Assembly: GCF_000185365.1 (NCBI RefSeq)
Contig: NZ_GL622241.1
Span: 1,871,754-1,935,753, forward strand
Direction of reading: 5' to 3'
Length of the DNA: 64,000 bases
From: Enterococcus italicus DSM 15952
Lineage (GTDB): Bacteria > Bacillota > Bacilli > Lactobacillales > Enterococcaceae
This document shows, one piece after another, positions 36,992-47,506 of this stretch (position 1 is its first letter; each line of letters begins with the position of its first letter). The notes under the pieces were generated by a model that had not been told where the DNA came from, searched no databases, and was given only the letters and a program-made list of their open reading frames with translations. Made by a program: the position numbers and the translations under genes.

Positions 36992-38175
36992 TAGCTCAGC
37001 ACCTCCGGATTTTGAATAACACGAACTCTGACAATTGACTCTGTTTCTGTCAATTTGTCTGCTACTTTTTGTAATTTAGCCGCGTCCTCCTCGGCGACGT
37101 CAACTAAGGTGTAGGCGAATTGATCACGCCCACGATTGACCATGTTGTCGATATTAATGCCAAATTCAGCAATCGTCGAAGAAATGGTTCCTAGCATGTT
37201 CGGCACATTTTGATGAATGACTGTCAGACGATTAGGTGAACGAAATGACATGTCGACTGTCGGGAAATTCACGGAATATTTGATGACACCTGTCTCTAAG
37301 TAGCGCTTCAATGTCCGCGCCGCCATTTTTGCACAATTAATTTCTGCTTCCTCTGTCGAAGCCCCCAAATGCGGCAATACCAAAACATCAGGATGGTGTA
37401 ATAATTGTTCTTGTGCAAAATCCGTCGTAAAGCCTGCAATTTCTTTGGTCTCAACGGCTTGAATGACTGCTTGTGTGTCGACGATTTCACCGCGCGAAAA
37501 ATTAAATAGGCGTGCCGATGGTTTCATCATCGCTAATTCCTTGGTGCTAATTAAATTTTTCGTTGAATCTAGTAATGGCACATGAATCGTGATAAAGTCA
37601 CAAGTGGTCAAAACTTCGGCCATTTCTTGTGCACGCTTGACACGACGCGAGATACTCCAAGCCGTATCGACGGAGACATACGGATCATACCCAATGACTT
37701 CCATACCGAGACGATAGGCATCGTTTGCAATCATCGCACCAATTGATCCTAAACCAATCACACCTAATTTTTTCCCGACTAATTCATGTCCGGCAAATTG
37801 TTTTTTATTAGCTTCGACTTGTTCTTCAAGATTTGGTCCTGTTTGTTGTTCTAGCCACTGCACACTTTGTAAAATAGGCCTAACGTTTAACAGCAAGCTG
37901 GCTAAGACTAGTTCTTTGACCGCATTGGCATTTGCTCCCGGCGTATTAAAAACGACGATTCCTTTTTCAGTGCATTCAGCGACAGGGATATTATTCGTTC
38001 CCGCCCCCGCACGCGCAACTGCTAAGACACTCTTTGGAAAGTCGTAATCATGCAGCTTTTGGCTTCTTAAAATAATTCCATCCGGCGTATCACTTTCATT
38101 GATAGCATATCGTTCTTTTTCAAAGCGCTCCATTCCTTCTGGTGCGATGGCGTTAAATGTTTTTACTTGAAACAT
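36991..38175 (-). CDS. serA: D-3-phosphoglycerate dehydrogenase
   Basis: A 394-residue 2-hydroxyacid dehydrogenase. NAD site GKKLGVIGLGSIGAMIANDA, catalytic Arg in FNFSRGEIVD, Glu and His in VLVLPHLGASTEEAEINCA. The C-terminal ACT domain starts near residue 320 (LTVIHQNVPNMLGTISSTIAEFGINIDNM). It oxidises 3-phosphoglycerate to phosphohydroxypyruvate, the first step of serine synthesis. The short form lacks the intervening domain of the Bacillus enzyme. It is directly after serC. Confidence 0.94.
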   Translation of the reverse strand: MFQVKTFNAIAPEGMERFEKERYAINESDTPDGIILRSQKLHDYDFPKSVLAVARAGAGTNNIPVAECTEKGIVVFNTPGANANAVKELVLASLLLNVRPILQSVQWLEQQTGPNLEEQVEANKKQFAGHELVGKKLGVIGLGSIGAMIANDAYRLGMEVIGYDPYVSVDTAWSISRRVKRAQEMAEVLTTCDFITIHVPLLDSTKNLISTKELAMMKPSARLFNFSRGEIVDTQAVIQAVETKEIAGFTTDFAQEQLLHHPDVLVLPHLGASTEEAEINCAKMAARTLKRYLETGVIKYSVNFPTVDMSFRSPNRLTVIHQNVPNMLGTISSTIAEFGINIDNMVNRGRDQFAYTLVDVAEEDAAKLQKVADKLTETESIVRVRVIQNPEVLS

Positions 38176-39255
38176 TTAGTTTTCCCCCTGTTCTTGTTCG
38201 AATGCTTGCATAAAAGCTACCAGTGCGTTAACGCCTTCTAACGGGAATGCATTGTAAATACTTGCGCGCATCCCACCCACTGAGCGATGTCCTTTAATGT
38301 TTTCAAATCCAGCAGCAGTTGCTTGTTGAATAAATAATTTATCTAGTTCTGCTTGACCAGTCACAAAGGGAATATTTGTCAATGAACGAGCTTCTTTTGC
38401 GACCGGACTTGAAAAAAGCTGTGATTGGTCAATCGCGTCGTATAACAACGCCGCTTTTTCTTCGTTTCGCTTCACAACTTCAGCTACTCCGCCTACCTCT
38501 TTGACCCATTCAAGAACTAACTTTGCCACATAAATTGCAAAAGTCGGTGGTGTATTGTACATGGATTGATTGTCTGCTTGCACTCGATAATCAAGCATCG
38601 GCGCAAAGACTTCTTCCGTATTTAAGAAATCTTCACGTATAATTACGACCGTCAAGCCAGCCGGTCCTAAGTTTTTTTGCGCTCCTGCGTAAATCATTGC
38701 AAAATCTTCTACCTGGTAGTCATTGCTTAAAAAATTAGACGACATATCTGCCACAAGCGGTACATTGCCTGTATCTGGAATCTGATGGTAAGAAACGCCG
38801 CCGATTGTTTCGTTGGTCGTGATATGGACATAAGCTGCCTCTGGATCCAATTCTGCGATAGTCGGAACCGATGTAAATGAGTCATCTTCGCTTGATGCTA
38901 CGACTTCTACTGTCACATTAGGTACTTTTTTGGCAGCCGCAATGGCCTTTTTAGCCCAAGCACCTGTGTTCACGTATAGTGCTTTTTTCCCTCGGGCAAC
39001 GTTTAGAGGCAACATCGAAAATTGCAGACTTGCCCCTCCTTGCATGAAAAGCACACGGTAATTTTCAGGTATTTTCATTAATTCACGTAATAATTGCTCG
39101 CACTCGTCAATAATCGCTAAGAATAAGGAGGATCGATGACTCAGCTCCAAAATGGACATGCCACTTCCTTGGTAATCCACTAAGGAAGATTGTGCTTGCT
39201 CCAATACTTTTGTTGGCAAAACGGCTGGACCAGCTGAAAAATTATAAACAGTCAT
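38176..39255 (-). CDS. serC: Phosphoserine aminotransferase
   Basis: A 359-residue PLP enzyme. It begins [20 protein letters not shown] and has [27 protein letters not shown], and the Schiff-base Lys in [33 protein letters not shown] is at the C terminus. It makes 3-phosphoserine. I choose ATG at 39255 with GGAG upstream; the reading frame stays open to 39291, but residues before 39255 do not fit the family. It is first gene of the operon. Confidence 0.94.
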   Translation of the reverse strand: MTVYNFSAGPAVLPTKVLEQAQSSLVDYQGSGMSILELSHRSSLFLAIIDECEQLLRELMKIPENYRVLFMQGGASLQFSMLPLNVARGKKALYVNTGAWAKKAIAAAKKVPNVTVEVVASSEDDSFTSVPTIAELDPEAAYVHITTNETIGGVSYHQIPDTGNVPLVADMSSNFLSNDYQVEDFAMIYAGAQKNLGPAGLTVVIIREDFLNTEEVFAPMLDYRVQADNQSMYNTPPTFAIYVAKLVLEWVKEVGGVAEVVKRNEEKAALLYDAIDQSQLFSSPVAKEARSLTNIPFVTGQAELDKLFIQQATAAGFENIKGHRSVGGMRASIYNAFPLEGVNALVAFMQAFEQEQGEN

Positions 39256-39332
39256 ATCATTGTTCGCTCCTTTTCTTATATGTGAAAACAATTATAGCAA
39301 ATTAAGAAAGCATTAGAAAGCTTTCATCAAAC

Positions 39333-39366
39333 AAAAAAAGAAGTTTTCCGAAGAAAACTTCTTTTT
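39333..39366 (-). terminator. Terminator of the scrA-scrK operon
   Basis: AAAGAAGTTTTC and GAAAACTTCTTT with loop CGAA and T runs in both directions. It lies just after the fructokinase stop. Confidence 0.85.
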
Positions 39367-39374
39367 CTTATTCA

Positions 39375-40247
39375 TTATGCTGAAAGAGCGACTTTTCTTG
39401 CCAGAGCTAAGCAACCCATCGTACCCGCGTTGTCTTCCAAAGCCGGAGTAACAATGTACTCATCCAATGATGGTGTTTTTACATAGCCTTTCATCAAATT
39501 TGTAAAGGCTTCGTGTACTTTTTTGACCATGTGTTGTTGTTTCATTACACCACCACCTAGGATAATTACATCAGGTGAAAGCATCAAGGTTGTATTGTAC
39601 ACGCATTGAGCGATGTAATCTGCTTCAATTGTCCAAAAAGGATCTGATTCTGGGACATCGGCTCCTTTTTTGCCTAGACGTTTTTCGATTGCTGGACCAG
39701 CAGCCATCCCTTCTAAACAATTGCCATGGAAAGGACAATTGCCTTTATATGAATCATCTTCATGAGGAACGATAAGCATATGGCCCATCTCCGGGTGACT
39801 AAAGCCTTCTACAAATTGGCCTTTTTGGATTGCTCCGCCACCAACTCCTGTACCGATTGTATAATACACAACGCTATCTAAGCCTTTGCCATGGCCAAAA
39901 ACATATTCACCGTATGCAGCAGCATTTACGTCAGTCGTCCAAGCAACTGGTACAGAAAATTCCTTCTTCATTGCGCCCACAAAATCATAATTTTGCCAAG
40001 CGAGTTTAGGCGTAGAGGTAATGTATCCGTAAGTTGGTGATTCTTCATGAATATCAATTGGTCCAAATGATCCAATCCCAATTCCGACAAGCTCTGTTTC
40101 AAATTTTTTGAAGAAAGCTATCACCTTTGCCATTGTTTCTGCAGGAACTGTTGTTGGAAAACTTTCGCGATGCAAAATCTCCAAGTCTTCATTCCCTACT
40201 GCACAAACAAATTTTGTTCCTCCTGCTTCGATAGATCCATATAACAC
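39375..40247 (-). CDS. scrK: Fructokinase (ROK family)
   Basis: A 290-residue ROK sugar kinase. ATP-binding YGSIEAGGTKFVCAVG, catalytic Asp in TTDVNAAAYGEYVFG, and GTGVGGGAI. Zinc ligands lie in GHMLIVPHEDD and CPFHGNCLEG. It phosphorylates the fructose released by sucrose-6-phosphate hydrolase. It starts with GTG after GAAGGA and lies 25 bases after scrA in one operon. Confidence 0.93.
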   Translation of the reverse strand: MLYGSIEAGGTKFVCAVGNEDLEILHRESFPTTVPAETMAKVIAFFKKFETELVGIGIGSFGPIDIHEESPTYGYITSTPKLAWQNYDFVGAMKKEFSVPVAWTTDVNAAAYGEYVFGHGKGLDSVVYYTIGTGVGGGAIQKGQFVEGFSHPEMGHMLIVPHEDDSYKGNCPFHGNCLEGMAAGPAIEKRLGKKGADVPESDPFWTIEADYIAQCVYNTTLMLSPDVIILGGGVMKQQHMVKKVHEAFTNLMKGYVKTPSLDEYIVTPALEDNAGTMGCLALARKVALSA

Positions 40248-40272
40248 GTAACTGTCCTTCTTTCTTTTAAAC

Positions 40273-42225
40273 TTAGTTGCCTTTTTCAGTTGCTTTCGTC
40301 AATGCTAAAACTGCATCCTTATGAGATACGTGGCCATCAGTTACGACAGCAACCTCAGAGTAATTCGGTGTATTCGTAACAATTTGCATCACTGTCGTAT
40401 CGTAGCCAGCTTCAGCAATTTTTTGACGATCAAATGTTCCTAATACATCACCTTGCTTCACAACTTCTCCTTGTTTACGATCAGAAGAAAAATGTGCACC
40501 TTCAAGATTAACTGTATCAATACCGATGTGCAACAATACTTCAGCTCCATCGTTTGATTGAATACCAAAAGCATGTTTTGTTTCATAGACAACCGATAGT
40601 ACCCCACTAACAGGTGCGTAAAGTGTGTTATCAGTCGGGATAATGCCAATTCCTTTGCCCATTAATTCAGAAGAGAAAACGGGATCGTTTACTTCTTTTA
40701 AATCAACAATGTCCCCTTCGACTGCTGCAGCGATTACTTCGTCTGATGCTTCATTTGTTGGTGCTGAATTGATTGAGACAGCTACATCATCTGTCGCTTC
40801 GACAAGTGGTTCATTCATTTTCTTGCGACCGTAAACATAAGTCAGCACAAATGCCACGATAAAACTGATACATGCAGAAATAGCAAAGCCTTTGTATCCA
40901 CCACTAGCTATTGAAATAAATCCAATCACACCAGCTGAACCTAGTGCTGCTGCTAATACATGGAAAATACCGATAAAGGCACTAGCAATACCAGATGCAA
41001 TCATCGCACAGATAAACGGAAATTTCAATTTTAAATTGATCCCAAAAATTGCAGGCTCAGTGATCCCTAATAAAGCAGATACGCTGGCAGTAGAAGCCAA
41101 TGCTTTTTGTTTTTCATTTTTTGTTAATAAAAATACTGCGAACGCTGCCGCACCTTGTGCAATATTGGCCATTGATGCGACTGGAAAGATAAATGTACCC
41201 CCTGTTTTAGCAATATCAGCGATTAACGTCGTTTCAATTGCTGGGAAGCTTTGGTGTAGTCCAGTAATCACGATTGGAGAATAAAATAATCCTAGTACCG
41301 CTAAACCAACTGGGCCAGCTGTATCATACAACCAGACTAAGCTCGTTGTCAGACCATCGCCGACACCGCGCATCACAGGACCTACGACTGTAAATGTTAA
41401 AAAGCCAGTAATAATAATTGCTAACATTGGTGTGAATGTAAAGTCTAAGACAGTCGGAATTTTTTTATGCAAGAATTTTTCAAGTGTAGCTAAAATGTAA
41501 GCAACGGCTAACACAGGTAAAACAGATCCTTGGTAACCAGCTTGGGCTACGTTTAAACCAAAGACATTCCAATAAGGCATGGTGCCTTCTGCAATCGTAT
41601 TGGCAACATTGTAGCCATTAACTAAGGATGGCATTACCATCGCCATCGCCATAGCAGCACCTAGGTATGGATTTCCGCCAAAACGTTTTGTTGCTGAGAA
41701 ACCAACCAAAATTGGTAAGAACGCGAATGGTGCCGATGCTAATAAATTAATAATAGAAGCGACATCGGTAATTGCTGGGTACATTTGCACCAAAGATTGT
41801 GCGCCAAATAATTTTTCAGCTGTTAAGACATTGTTGATTGCCATCAATAACCCACCTGCTACTAAAGCTGGCATTAATGGAACAAAGATATCTGATAGCA
41901 CTTTCACAAAATTCATCATTGGATTTTGTTTTTTTCCTTCTTGTGCAACTGCTTTTAAGTCTTCAGTCGAAGCCTCTTTCACTCCTACGATCGTGACAAG
42001 TTCTTCATAGACCTTATTCACATCTCCAGGTCCGATAATAATTTGATACTGGCCATTTGTTTCAAATGTGCCTTTGACATCTGCATTGTCATCTAATGCT
42101 TTTTGGTCTACCTTGCTTGAGTCTTTCAAGACAAGACGTAACCGTGTAGCACAATGCGCTGCTGCAACGAAATTCTCTTTACCCACTGCATCGGCCACTT
42201 GCCGTGCAACTTCTTTGTGATTCAT
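40273..42225 (-). CDS. scrA: Sucrose-specific PTS enzyme IIBCA
   Basis: A 650-residue PTS transporter. EIIB spans residues 1-~85 with the phospho-Cys in [14 protein letters not shown]. The EIIC membrane domain (about 100-450) has [11 protein letters not shown] and [15 protein letters not shown] linker follows, then EIIA (about 500-650) with phospho-His in [14 protein letters not shown]. It imports sucrose as sucrose-6-phosphate. ATG at 42225 is seven bases after AAAGGAGGA. It is divergent from sacA. Confidence 0.94.
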   Translation of the reverse strand: MNHKEVARQVADAVGKENFVAAAHCATRLRLVLKDSSKVDQKALDDNADVKGTFETNGQYQIIIGPGDVNKVYEELVTIVGVKEASTEDLKAVAQEGKKQNPMMNFVKVLSDIFVPLMPALVAGGLLMAINNVLTAEKLFGAQSLVQMYPAITDVASIINLLASAPFAFLPILVGFSATKRFGGNPYLGAAMAMAMVMPSLVNGYNVANTIAEGTMPYWNVFGLNVAQAGYQGSVLPVLAVAYILATLEKFLHKKIPTVLDFTFTPMLAIIITGFLTFTVVGPVMRGVGDGLTTSLVWLYDTAGPVGLAVLGLFYSPIVITGLHQSFPAIETTLIADIAKTGGTFIFPVASMANIAQGAAAFAVFLLTKNEKQKALASTASVSALLGITEPAIFGINLKLKFPFICAMIASGIASAFIGIFHVLAAALGSAGVIGFISIASGGYKGFAISACISFIVAFVLTYVYGRKKMNEPLVEATDDVAVSINSAPTNEASDEVIAAAVEGDIVDLKEVNDPVFSSELMGKGIGIIPTDNTLYAPVSGVLSVVYETKHAFGIQSNDGAEVLLHIGIDTVNLEGAHFSSDRKQGEVVKQGDVLGTFDRQKIAEAGYDTTVMQIVTNTPNYSEVAVVTDGHVSHKDAVLALTKATEKGN

Positions 42226-42238
42226 TTGAACTCCTCCT

Positions 42239-42254
42239 TTGAAAACGTTTTTCA
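42239..42254 (-). promoter_or_regulatory. cre-like site in the scrA leader
   Basis: TTGAAAACGTTTTTCA fits the CcpA consensus (TGNAANCGNNNNCA) and lies between the scrA promoter and its ribosome site, a usual place for catabolite repression by roadblock. Confidence 0.6.
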
Positions 42255-42256
42255 TC

Positions 42257-42299
42257 ATTATGATACCTGATTTTAAAAAAATGTCAAACGTTTATCAAA
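42257..42299 (-). promoter_or_regulatory. scrA promoter and ScrR operator
   Basis: Read leftward, TTGACA lies at 42287-42282 and a -10-like CATAAT around 42262-42257 (spacing slightly long). TGTCAAACGTTTATCAAA (42282-42299) is a ScrR-type operator overlapping the -35. Confidence 0.6.
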
Positions 42300-42370
42300 T
42301 TATTTTTTTATTGAATTTAGAAAAACACTCAAAACACTTTTAAATAAACTTTATTATCTAATGATACATT

Positions 42371-42409
42371 TGATTATCGTTTGACATTTAGCACAATTAA
42401 AGCTATCCT
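42371..42409 (+). promoter_or_regulatory. sacA promoter and ScrR operator
   Basis: TTGACA (42381-42386) and TATCCT (42404-42409) are 17 bases apart. TGATTATCGTTTGACA (42371-42386) is a second ScrR-type operator overlapping the -35, a mirror image of the scrA site. Confidence 0.7.
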
Positions 42410-42447
42410 TATGGAAAAAGAATGCGGTTTCTATATAGGAGGAAAGA

Positions 42448-43932
42448 ATGAACAACATTACTGAATGGACAGATGCTTTACGATATCAAGATTACGAAGA
42501 TTGGTCGGATGAATACCTGTCTAACTTAAAAACACAACAGCGCGATTCTCCCTGGCGCTTTGCTTACCATATTCAGCCAGAGACTGGCTTATTAAACGAT
42601 CCAAACGGCTTTTCCTATTTCGATGGGCAATGGCATCTCTTTTATCAAGCCTATCCATTTGGCCCAGTGCACGGCTTAAAATCATGGTATCATTTAACTT
42701 CAAAAAATTTAGTCGACTGGCAACGTGATCAATTACGCTTATTGCCTGATACCTCTTTTGATAGCCACGGTGTCTATTCAGGATCGGCGCTACCTGTCGA
42801 TGATAAGCTTTTCTTGGCATTCACTGGTAATGCTCGTGACAAAAACTGGGAGCGCCACGCCACGCAACTAGGTGCTTGGATGACTCCTGATTATCATGTA
42901 GAAAAGCTTGCAACGCCATTGATTCCCGCTCCACCAACAGGCTATACTCAACATTTTCGTGACCCACAAGTATTTGTTTATGAAGAAAACTATTACTTAT
43001 TGATGGGGACCCAAAATGACGCAAAAGAAGGAAAAGTCCTACTATACAAAGGAACTTCATTGACCGAATGGGAACTCGTCAATGAATTACACTTTTCAAG
43101 CGAACAAATGGGCTATATGATAGAATGTCCGAATTTAGTTTTTGTGGATGACAAGCCAGTGCTTATTTTTTGTCCCCAAGGATTAGACAAACAGACTTTT
43201 GATTATCAAAATATTTATCCGAATCTATATGTCATAGCGGATGACTTTGATCCTGAATCAGCAACGTTGATTACCCCTTCTGATTTTCATAATCTAGACG
43301 AAGGGTTTGATGTCTACGCTACTCAGGCTTTTCAAGCACCAAATGGCCGAGCGCTAAGTGTCGGCTGGGTCGGTCTACCTGATGTGACGTATCCATCTGA
43401 CCAAGAAGGCTGGGCTCATTGTCTCTCGTTAGTACGTGAACTACGGATTATAAAGGGCCAATTGTACCAACAACCAGTTGCTGAGTTAGAAACTTTGCGC
43501 CAAGCAGTCCTTCCTATGAGTGACCTACAAGGTGTTTTCTATCAGCCAGAAAGTAATTGCTATGAATTAACACTAACGATTCCTGCCGATGAAGAAAGCA
43601 CCCTGACCTTATTCGCTTCAGCTGAACATGATTACGGATTTGATATTCATTGTGATGCAAAAAATGGTATGATTACGGTAGATCGAGGACGAATGGCCTT
43701 ACAAGTAAATCCAGACTTTGGGACAAGTCGCACAATGAACGTGGCACCCAACGCTGCCATCGAGCTACGCCTATTTGTGGATGGTTCGATTTGCGAATTA
43801 TTTGTCAATGAAGGCGAAAGAGTCTGCACTAGTCGCGTCTTTCCTAAGAAAGAGGACACGACGATTTTACTAGACGGTGTTGCTGATAATAGCACACTAT
43901 GGTCCCTTCGTTCGATTCATTTAGACGACTAA
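42448..43932 (+). CDS. sacA: Sucrose-6-phosphate hydrolase (GH32)
   Basis: A 494-residue GH32 beta-fructosidase without signal peptide. The nucleophile Asp is in TGLLNDPNGFSYF. The transition-state Asp is in HFRDPQVF and the acid/base Glu in MIECPNLVF. A C-terminal beta-sandwich has LRLFVDGSICELFVNEGE. It splits sucrose-6-phosphate into glucose-6-phosphate and fructose. The ribosome site is AGGAGGAAAG. Confidence 0.95.
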   Translation: MNNITEWTDALRYQDYEDWSDEYLSNLKTQQRDSPWRFAYHIQPETGLLNDPNGFSYFDGQWHLFYQAYPFGPVHGLKSWYHLTSKNLVDWQRDQLRLLPDTSFDSHGVYSGSALPVDDKLFLAFTGNARDKNWERHATQLGAWMTPDYHVEKLATPLIPAPPTGYTQHFRDPQVFVYEENYYLLMGTQNDAKEGKVLLYKGTSLTEWELVNELHFSSEQMGYMIECPNLVFVDDKPVLIFCPQGLDKQTFDYQNIYPNLYVIADDFDPESATLITPSDFHNLDEGFDVYATQAFQAPNGRALSVGWVGLPDVTYPSDQEGWAHCLSLVRELRIIKGQLYQQPVAELETLRQAVLPMSDLQGVFYQPESNCYELTLTIPADEESTLTLFASAEHDYGFDIHCDAKNGMITVDRGRMALQVNPDFGTSRTMNVAPNAAIELRLFVDGSICELFVNEGERVCTSRVFPKKEDTTILLDGVADNSTLWSLRSIHLDD

Positions 43933-43944
43933 AGGAGCAAAGGT

Positions 43945-44922
43945 ATGAAACTAACGGATGTTGCCAAGCGAGCAGGTGTCTCACCAACGACTGTGTCGCG
44001 CGTCATTAATAATTACGGATCACTAAGCCAAAAAACGATTGATAAAGTCCATGCGGCGATGAAAGAGCTCAATTATCAGCCCAACGCTGCCGCTCGTTCG
44101 CTCCAAGGAAAAAATACACAACTGATTGGTTTGTTGTTCCCATCAGTCGCGCATCCTTTTTTTGGTGAGTTGGTCGATTTATTGGAGACGAAATTATTTG
44201 CGCGCGGCTACAAAACGCTTTTATGTGACTGTGCTAGTAATAGTGAAAAAGAACGAAGCTATCTCCAAATGCTCGCCGCAAATAAGGTCGATGGCATTAT
44301 CGCTGGTGCTCATAATTTAGGCATTCAAGAATATGAACAGATTCATTTACCGATTATCTCTTTTGACCGTCAGCTGGCCACATCAATCCCAATTGTCGGC
44401 AGCGATAACTTCCAAGGTGGTTATTTAGCCACTCAAGCGTTGCATCAAAAAGGGGCACGAAAAATCGCCATTATTACTGGTAGTTTGGCCTCAAGCTCCC
44501 CGACAAACAATCGTTTACAAGGCTATCGCTCGTTCTTAAGTGAACATCAGTTAGATGAACAATTATTTTCCTTTGCTTCATTCGAACATTCTTATGTTCT
44601 AAAAAAAAGAAAAGTCAAACAAATTCTATCCGAACAATCTTTCGACGGCTTATTTTGCACAGATGATTTGACCGCTATTTTAGTCTGGAATTGTTGCCAA
44701 GAGCTAGGGATTTCTTTACCAGATGACTTGAAGCTGATTGGCTATGATGGCACAACATTCATCCAAAACTTCTTCCCACAGCTTGCGACGATAAAGCAGC
44801 CATTGGAAGAAATCAGTACGTTACTAATCGACTTATTATTGTGCCGAATCGCATCGCCTACTAAAGAACTTGAAGCACTCTATGAACTTCCATGTACGGT
44901 GATCAATGGCCAATCTCTATAA
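43945..44922 (+). CDS. scrR: Sucrose operon repressor (LacI family)
   Basis: A 325-residue LacI-type regulator with MKLTDVAKRAGVSPTTVSRVINNYGSLS and hinge NYQPNAAARSLQGK. The effector domain has LIGLLFPSVAHPFFGELVDLLE and GYDGTTFIQNFFPQLATIKQP. It is 12 bases after sacA in one operon. It is expected to bind the two operators in the scrA-sacA spacer, relieved by a sugar phosphate or fructose (inference). Confidence 0.92.
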   Translation: MKLTDVAKRAGVSPTTVSRVINNYGSLSQKTIDKVHAAMKELNYQPNAAARSLQGKNTQLIGLLFPSVAHPFFGELVDLLETKLFARGYKTLLCDCASNSEKERSYLQMLAANKVDGIIAGAHNLGIQEYEQIHLPIISFDRQLATSIPIVGSDNFQGGYLATQALHQKGARKIAIITGSLASSSPTNNRLQGYRSFLSEHQLDEQLFSFASFEHSYVLKKRKVKQILSEQSFDGLFCTDDLTAILVWNCCQELGISLPDDLKLIGYDGTTFIQNFFPQLATIKQPLEEISTLLIDLLLCRIASPTKELEALYELPCTVINGQSL

Positions 44923-44925
44923 TGT

Positions 44926-44963
44926 AAGGGAGTGTGACAGAATTTTGTCACACTCCCTTTTTT
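44926..44963. terminator. Bidirectional terminator after scrR
   Basis: AAGGGAGTGTGACA (44926-44939) and TGTCACACTCCCTT (44946-44959) pair perfectly (14 bp) and are followed by T6. It lies between convergent genes. Confidence 0.92.
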
Positions 44964-44967
44964 CTCT

Positions 44968-45456
44968 TTATTCGTCACTGTCTTGTTTTTCTGAAGCTTT
45001 GACGTAATCAATCGCTACAACGAGAGCAACAATCGTATCTTCGTACCTAGTATCTCTGATTTGGATGGCATAAGAATCTCCCCAGCTAATCCATTTTTTG
45101 TTTATTTTTGCGACTTGCTTTTTGCCATTCGTGACAGTAAACGACATATCCCACCAGTCCCCATTCACTTGTAAGTCACCAATGGAAATGCTGTATTTGG
45201 GACGGAGGAAGGAAAATTGCTTTTTGATCACAATCGTTTCGCCATTAGCCATATCTACATAAAAGGTCGGAAAAAAAGCCACGATTTTCTTTTTCATCTT
45301 GGCAACCAGTTTTCCATCGACTGACTGTAAACGAAATTCTTTTGGAATTTTTAAGACGCTGCCTTTTACTTTGTAACGCACGTCTCCTTGTTCATCTGTC
45401 ACCGTAAATTTCTCACCAACTGAAAAAACTTTTTGCTTCATGTAAAGTGTACTCAT
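44968..45456 (-). CDS. LURP-one-related / YxjI family protein
   Basis: A 162-residue protein of the LURP-one-related fold: LYMKQKVFSVGEKFTVTDEQGDVRYKVKG at the start, then repeated beta-strands and AIQIRDTRYEDTIVALVVAIDYV. The family resembles the Tubby C-terminal domain and has no defined bacterial function; membrane-lipid contact is a guess. It overlaps the SPFH gene by four bases (ATGA), so the two products probably work together. Confidence 0.82.
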   Translation of the reverse strand: MSTLYMKQKVFSVGEKFTVTDEQGDVRYKVKGSVLKIPKEFRLQSVDGKLVAKMKKKIVAFFPTFYVDMANGETIVIKKQFSFLRPKYSISIGDLQVNGDWWDMSFTVTNGKKQVAKINKKWISWGDSYAIQIRDTRYEDTIVALVVAIDYVKASEKQDSDE

Positions 45457-46337
45457 TCGTTTGACCTCCGATCGTTTTGGACATCGCCAGTATTGATGAC
45501 TGGCTGTGTACCTTTATCTGTAATAATGGATACCAATAAATTATTGATTAGCTGAACTTTGCGGTCATCAGTAAAGGCAATGTCTTGATTGGCTTGGATT
45601 TGTTGCAATGCCATCTGTGTCATCGTGACCGCACCTTCTACGATGGTTTGGCGAGCAGATAAAATGGCTCGCGCTTGCTGCCGTTGCAACATGGCACTAG
45701 CAATTTCTGTAGCGTACGCTAAATGATTGAGACGCGTTTCAATCACTTCGACGCCCGCAACTTGTAGCCGCTCTTGAAGTTCTTGGGCTAATTTTTCTGA
45801 TACTTCATTTGTATTGCCTCGTAATGTAAGATCATCATCATTAAACGTGTCATAAGGATATTGAGAAGCAATGTGTCGAATCGCCGTTTCACTCTGAATT
45901 TCCACAAACTCTTGGTAATAATCGACATCAAACAATGCTTTGGCGGTATCTACGACCCGAAAAACAACGACCGCTGAGATTTCAATTGGATTGCCATCTA
46001 AGTCATTGACTTTCAAGGTGGCACTATTAAAATTACGCACCTTCAGCGAAAGATTGATTTTTTGTGTCAATGGTGTCGTAATAAATAGGCCATTGGATTT
46101 TATCGTTCCTAAATACTGACCAAAAAAGAGAATCGCTTTGGCTTGATTGGGACTCACAATTGTTAGTGAGCTAATAAAAAGCAAGGCAACCAACGTCACG
46201 ACCACACTCAATACAATTTTCCAGACACTTTCTTGAACCACACCCAAGTAAAACAAGTACGCATCCGCAAATAAGACCAATACTAGAATCGTTAAACCTA
46301 GGTAACCATTCACATGAAACGTATTCTTTTCTTTCAT
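45453..46337 (-). CDS. SPFH/band 7 domain membrane protein
   Basis: A 294-residue protein with two N-terminal membrane segments (about residues 10-28 and 38-58), then a band 7 domain: SPNQAKAILFFGQYLGTIKSNGLFITTPL, VRNFNSATLKVNDLDGNPIEISAVVVFRV, and ETAIRHIASQYPYDTF. The helical C-terminal part (QEFVEIQSETAIR, ASAMLQRQQARAILSARQTIVEGA) supports oligomerisation. It probably organises membrane microdomains. It is the first gene of a two-gene operon with the LURP-type gene. Confidence 0.88.
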   Translation of the reverse strand: MKEKNTFHVNGYLGLTILVLVLFADAYLFYLGVVQESVWKIVLSVVVTLVALLFISSLTIVSPNQAKAILFFGQYLGTIKSNGLFITTPLTQKINLSLKVRNFNSATLKVNDLDGNPIEISAVVVFRVVDTAKALFDVDYYQEFVEIQSETAIRHIASQYPYDTFNDDDLTLRGNTNEVSEKLAQELQERLQVAGVEVIETRLNHLAYATEIASAMLQRQQARAILSARQTIVEGAVTMTQMALQQIQANQDIAFTDDRKVQLINNLLVSIITDKGTQPVINTGDVQNDRRSNE

Positions 46338-46395
46338 TCTCTAATCCCTCCTCTCCTCTATTATCGCACATATCGCCAAAAAGAACACTTCACAA

Positions 46396-46440
46396 GAAAA
46401 AACTCGACTTCCAAAAGGCGAACCTCTTGAAAATCGAGTC
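46396..46440 (-). terminator. Terminator of trhO
   Basis: GACTCGATTTTCAAGAGG and CCTTTTGGAAGTCGAGT (leftward reading) form a long stem with loop TTCG, followed by T6. Confidence 0.85.
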
Positions 46441-46447
46441 ATGATTA

Positions 46448-47401
46448 TTACGCAGTAACACTTGGGGCAATCGCTGCTAAACGAGCTGAGCGCTCTTCAG
46501 CAGATAAGTTGTGTTTAATAACATATCGGTTATTGCCACTCGCTGCACAGTCATATGAGCAAGCGCCTAAATGTTTGTGTTCATTTTCTTCAGAACACAA
46601 AATTTGGCGATTACATTCTGGATTGGCACAGTTGATGTAGCGTTCGCAAGGCGTACCATCGAACCAGTCTTTACCGATGACTTGTTTGTCGACGTGGTTG
46701 ATTTCTACACTAATACGATCATCAAAGACATACATTTTACCATCCCAAAGCTCGCCACGAACTTCTGGATCTTTTCCGTACATAGCAATCCCGCCATGTA
46801 GTTGAGCAACATCTTTGAATCCTTCTTTTACTAACCAACCTGAGAATTTTTCACAACGAATCCCACCGGTACAATACGTTACGACACGTTTGTCCATAAA
46901 TTGTTCTTTGTTGTCTTGAATCCATTGCGGTAACTCGCGAAAGTTACGAATGTCTGGGCGTACAGCGCCACGAAAATGACCTAAGTCAAATTCATAATCA
47001 TTGCGCGCATCAATTACGACAGTATTTTCATCCAGTAGTGCTTCTTTAAATTCTTTCGGTTCTAGATATTTCCCAGTAATTTGATGGGGATCAATATCAT
47101 CTTCTAAATGCAAGGCAACCAATTCTTCACGCGGTCTGACAAACATTTTGCGGAAAGCATGCCCTTCTGATTCATCAATTTTAAACATCGTATCAGCAAA
47201 GCGTTCGTCAGCAAGCATATGCTCCATATAAGCATCTGTCGCCTCGATTGTTCCTGATACTGTGCCGTTAATTCCTTCGTTTGCTACTAAGATACGTCCT
47301 TTCAGACCTAGAGATTTACAAAATGCTAAATGCGTTTTAGCAAATGTCTCCGGATCTTCAATGTGCGTATAATTGTAGTATAGTAAAACACGATAGTCCA
47401 T
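46448..47401 (-). CDS. trhO: tRNA uridine(34) hydroxylase, rhodanese family
   Basis: A 317-residue UPF0176/TrhO protein. An N-terminal acylphosphatase-like domain contains [15 protein letters not shown]. The rhodanese domain has [19 protein letters not shown] and the catalytic Cys in [18 protein letters not shown] Cys-rich C-terminal part has [21 protein letters not shown] and CSYDC. It makes 5-hydroxyuridine at tRNA position 34. The ATG at 47401 with AAGGAGGA upstream is chosen; the frame stays open further upstream, but the residues there are not conserved in style. Confidence 0.93.
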   Translation of the reverse strand: MDYRVLLYYNYTHIEDPETFAKTHLAFCKSLGLKGRILVANEGINGTVSGTIEATDAYMEHMLADERFADTMFKIDESEGHAFRKMFVRPREELVALHLEDDIDPHQITGKYLEPKEFKEALLDENTVVIDARNDYEFDLGHFRGAVRPDIRNFRELPQWIQDNKEQFMDKRVVTYCTGGIRCEKFSGWLVKEGFKDVAQLHGGIAMYGKDPEVRGELWDGKMYVFDDRISVEINHVDKQVIGKDWFDGTPCERYINCANPECNRQILCSEENEHKHLGACSYDCAASGNNRYVIKHNLSAEERSARLAAIAPSVTA

Positions 47402-47439
47402 ATATTGTGTCTCCTCCTTAAATTCATACGAAAGAATTA

Positions 47440-47478
47440 TAAAAAAAACAAGCAAAAAAAACGAGTTTTTTGCTTGTT
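47440..47478 (-). terminator. Terminator of the esterase operon
   Basis: AACAAGCAAAAAA and TTTTTTGCTTGTT pair around ACGAG, with a run of T in leftward RNA. It is 28 bases after the esterase stop. Confidence 0.85.
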
Positions 47479-47506
47479 CATTTCTTTACAATGTATTCTT
47501 TATTCT

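Noticed and set aside
40892-41284. 130-residue plus-strand frame inside scrA
   Set aside because: Antisense to the EIIC membrane domain; its composition mirrors that gene.
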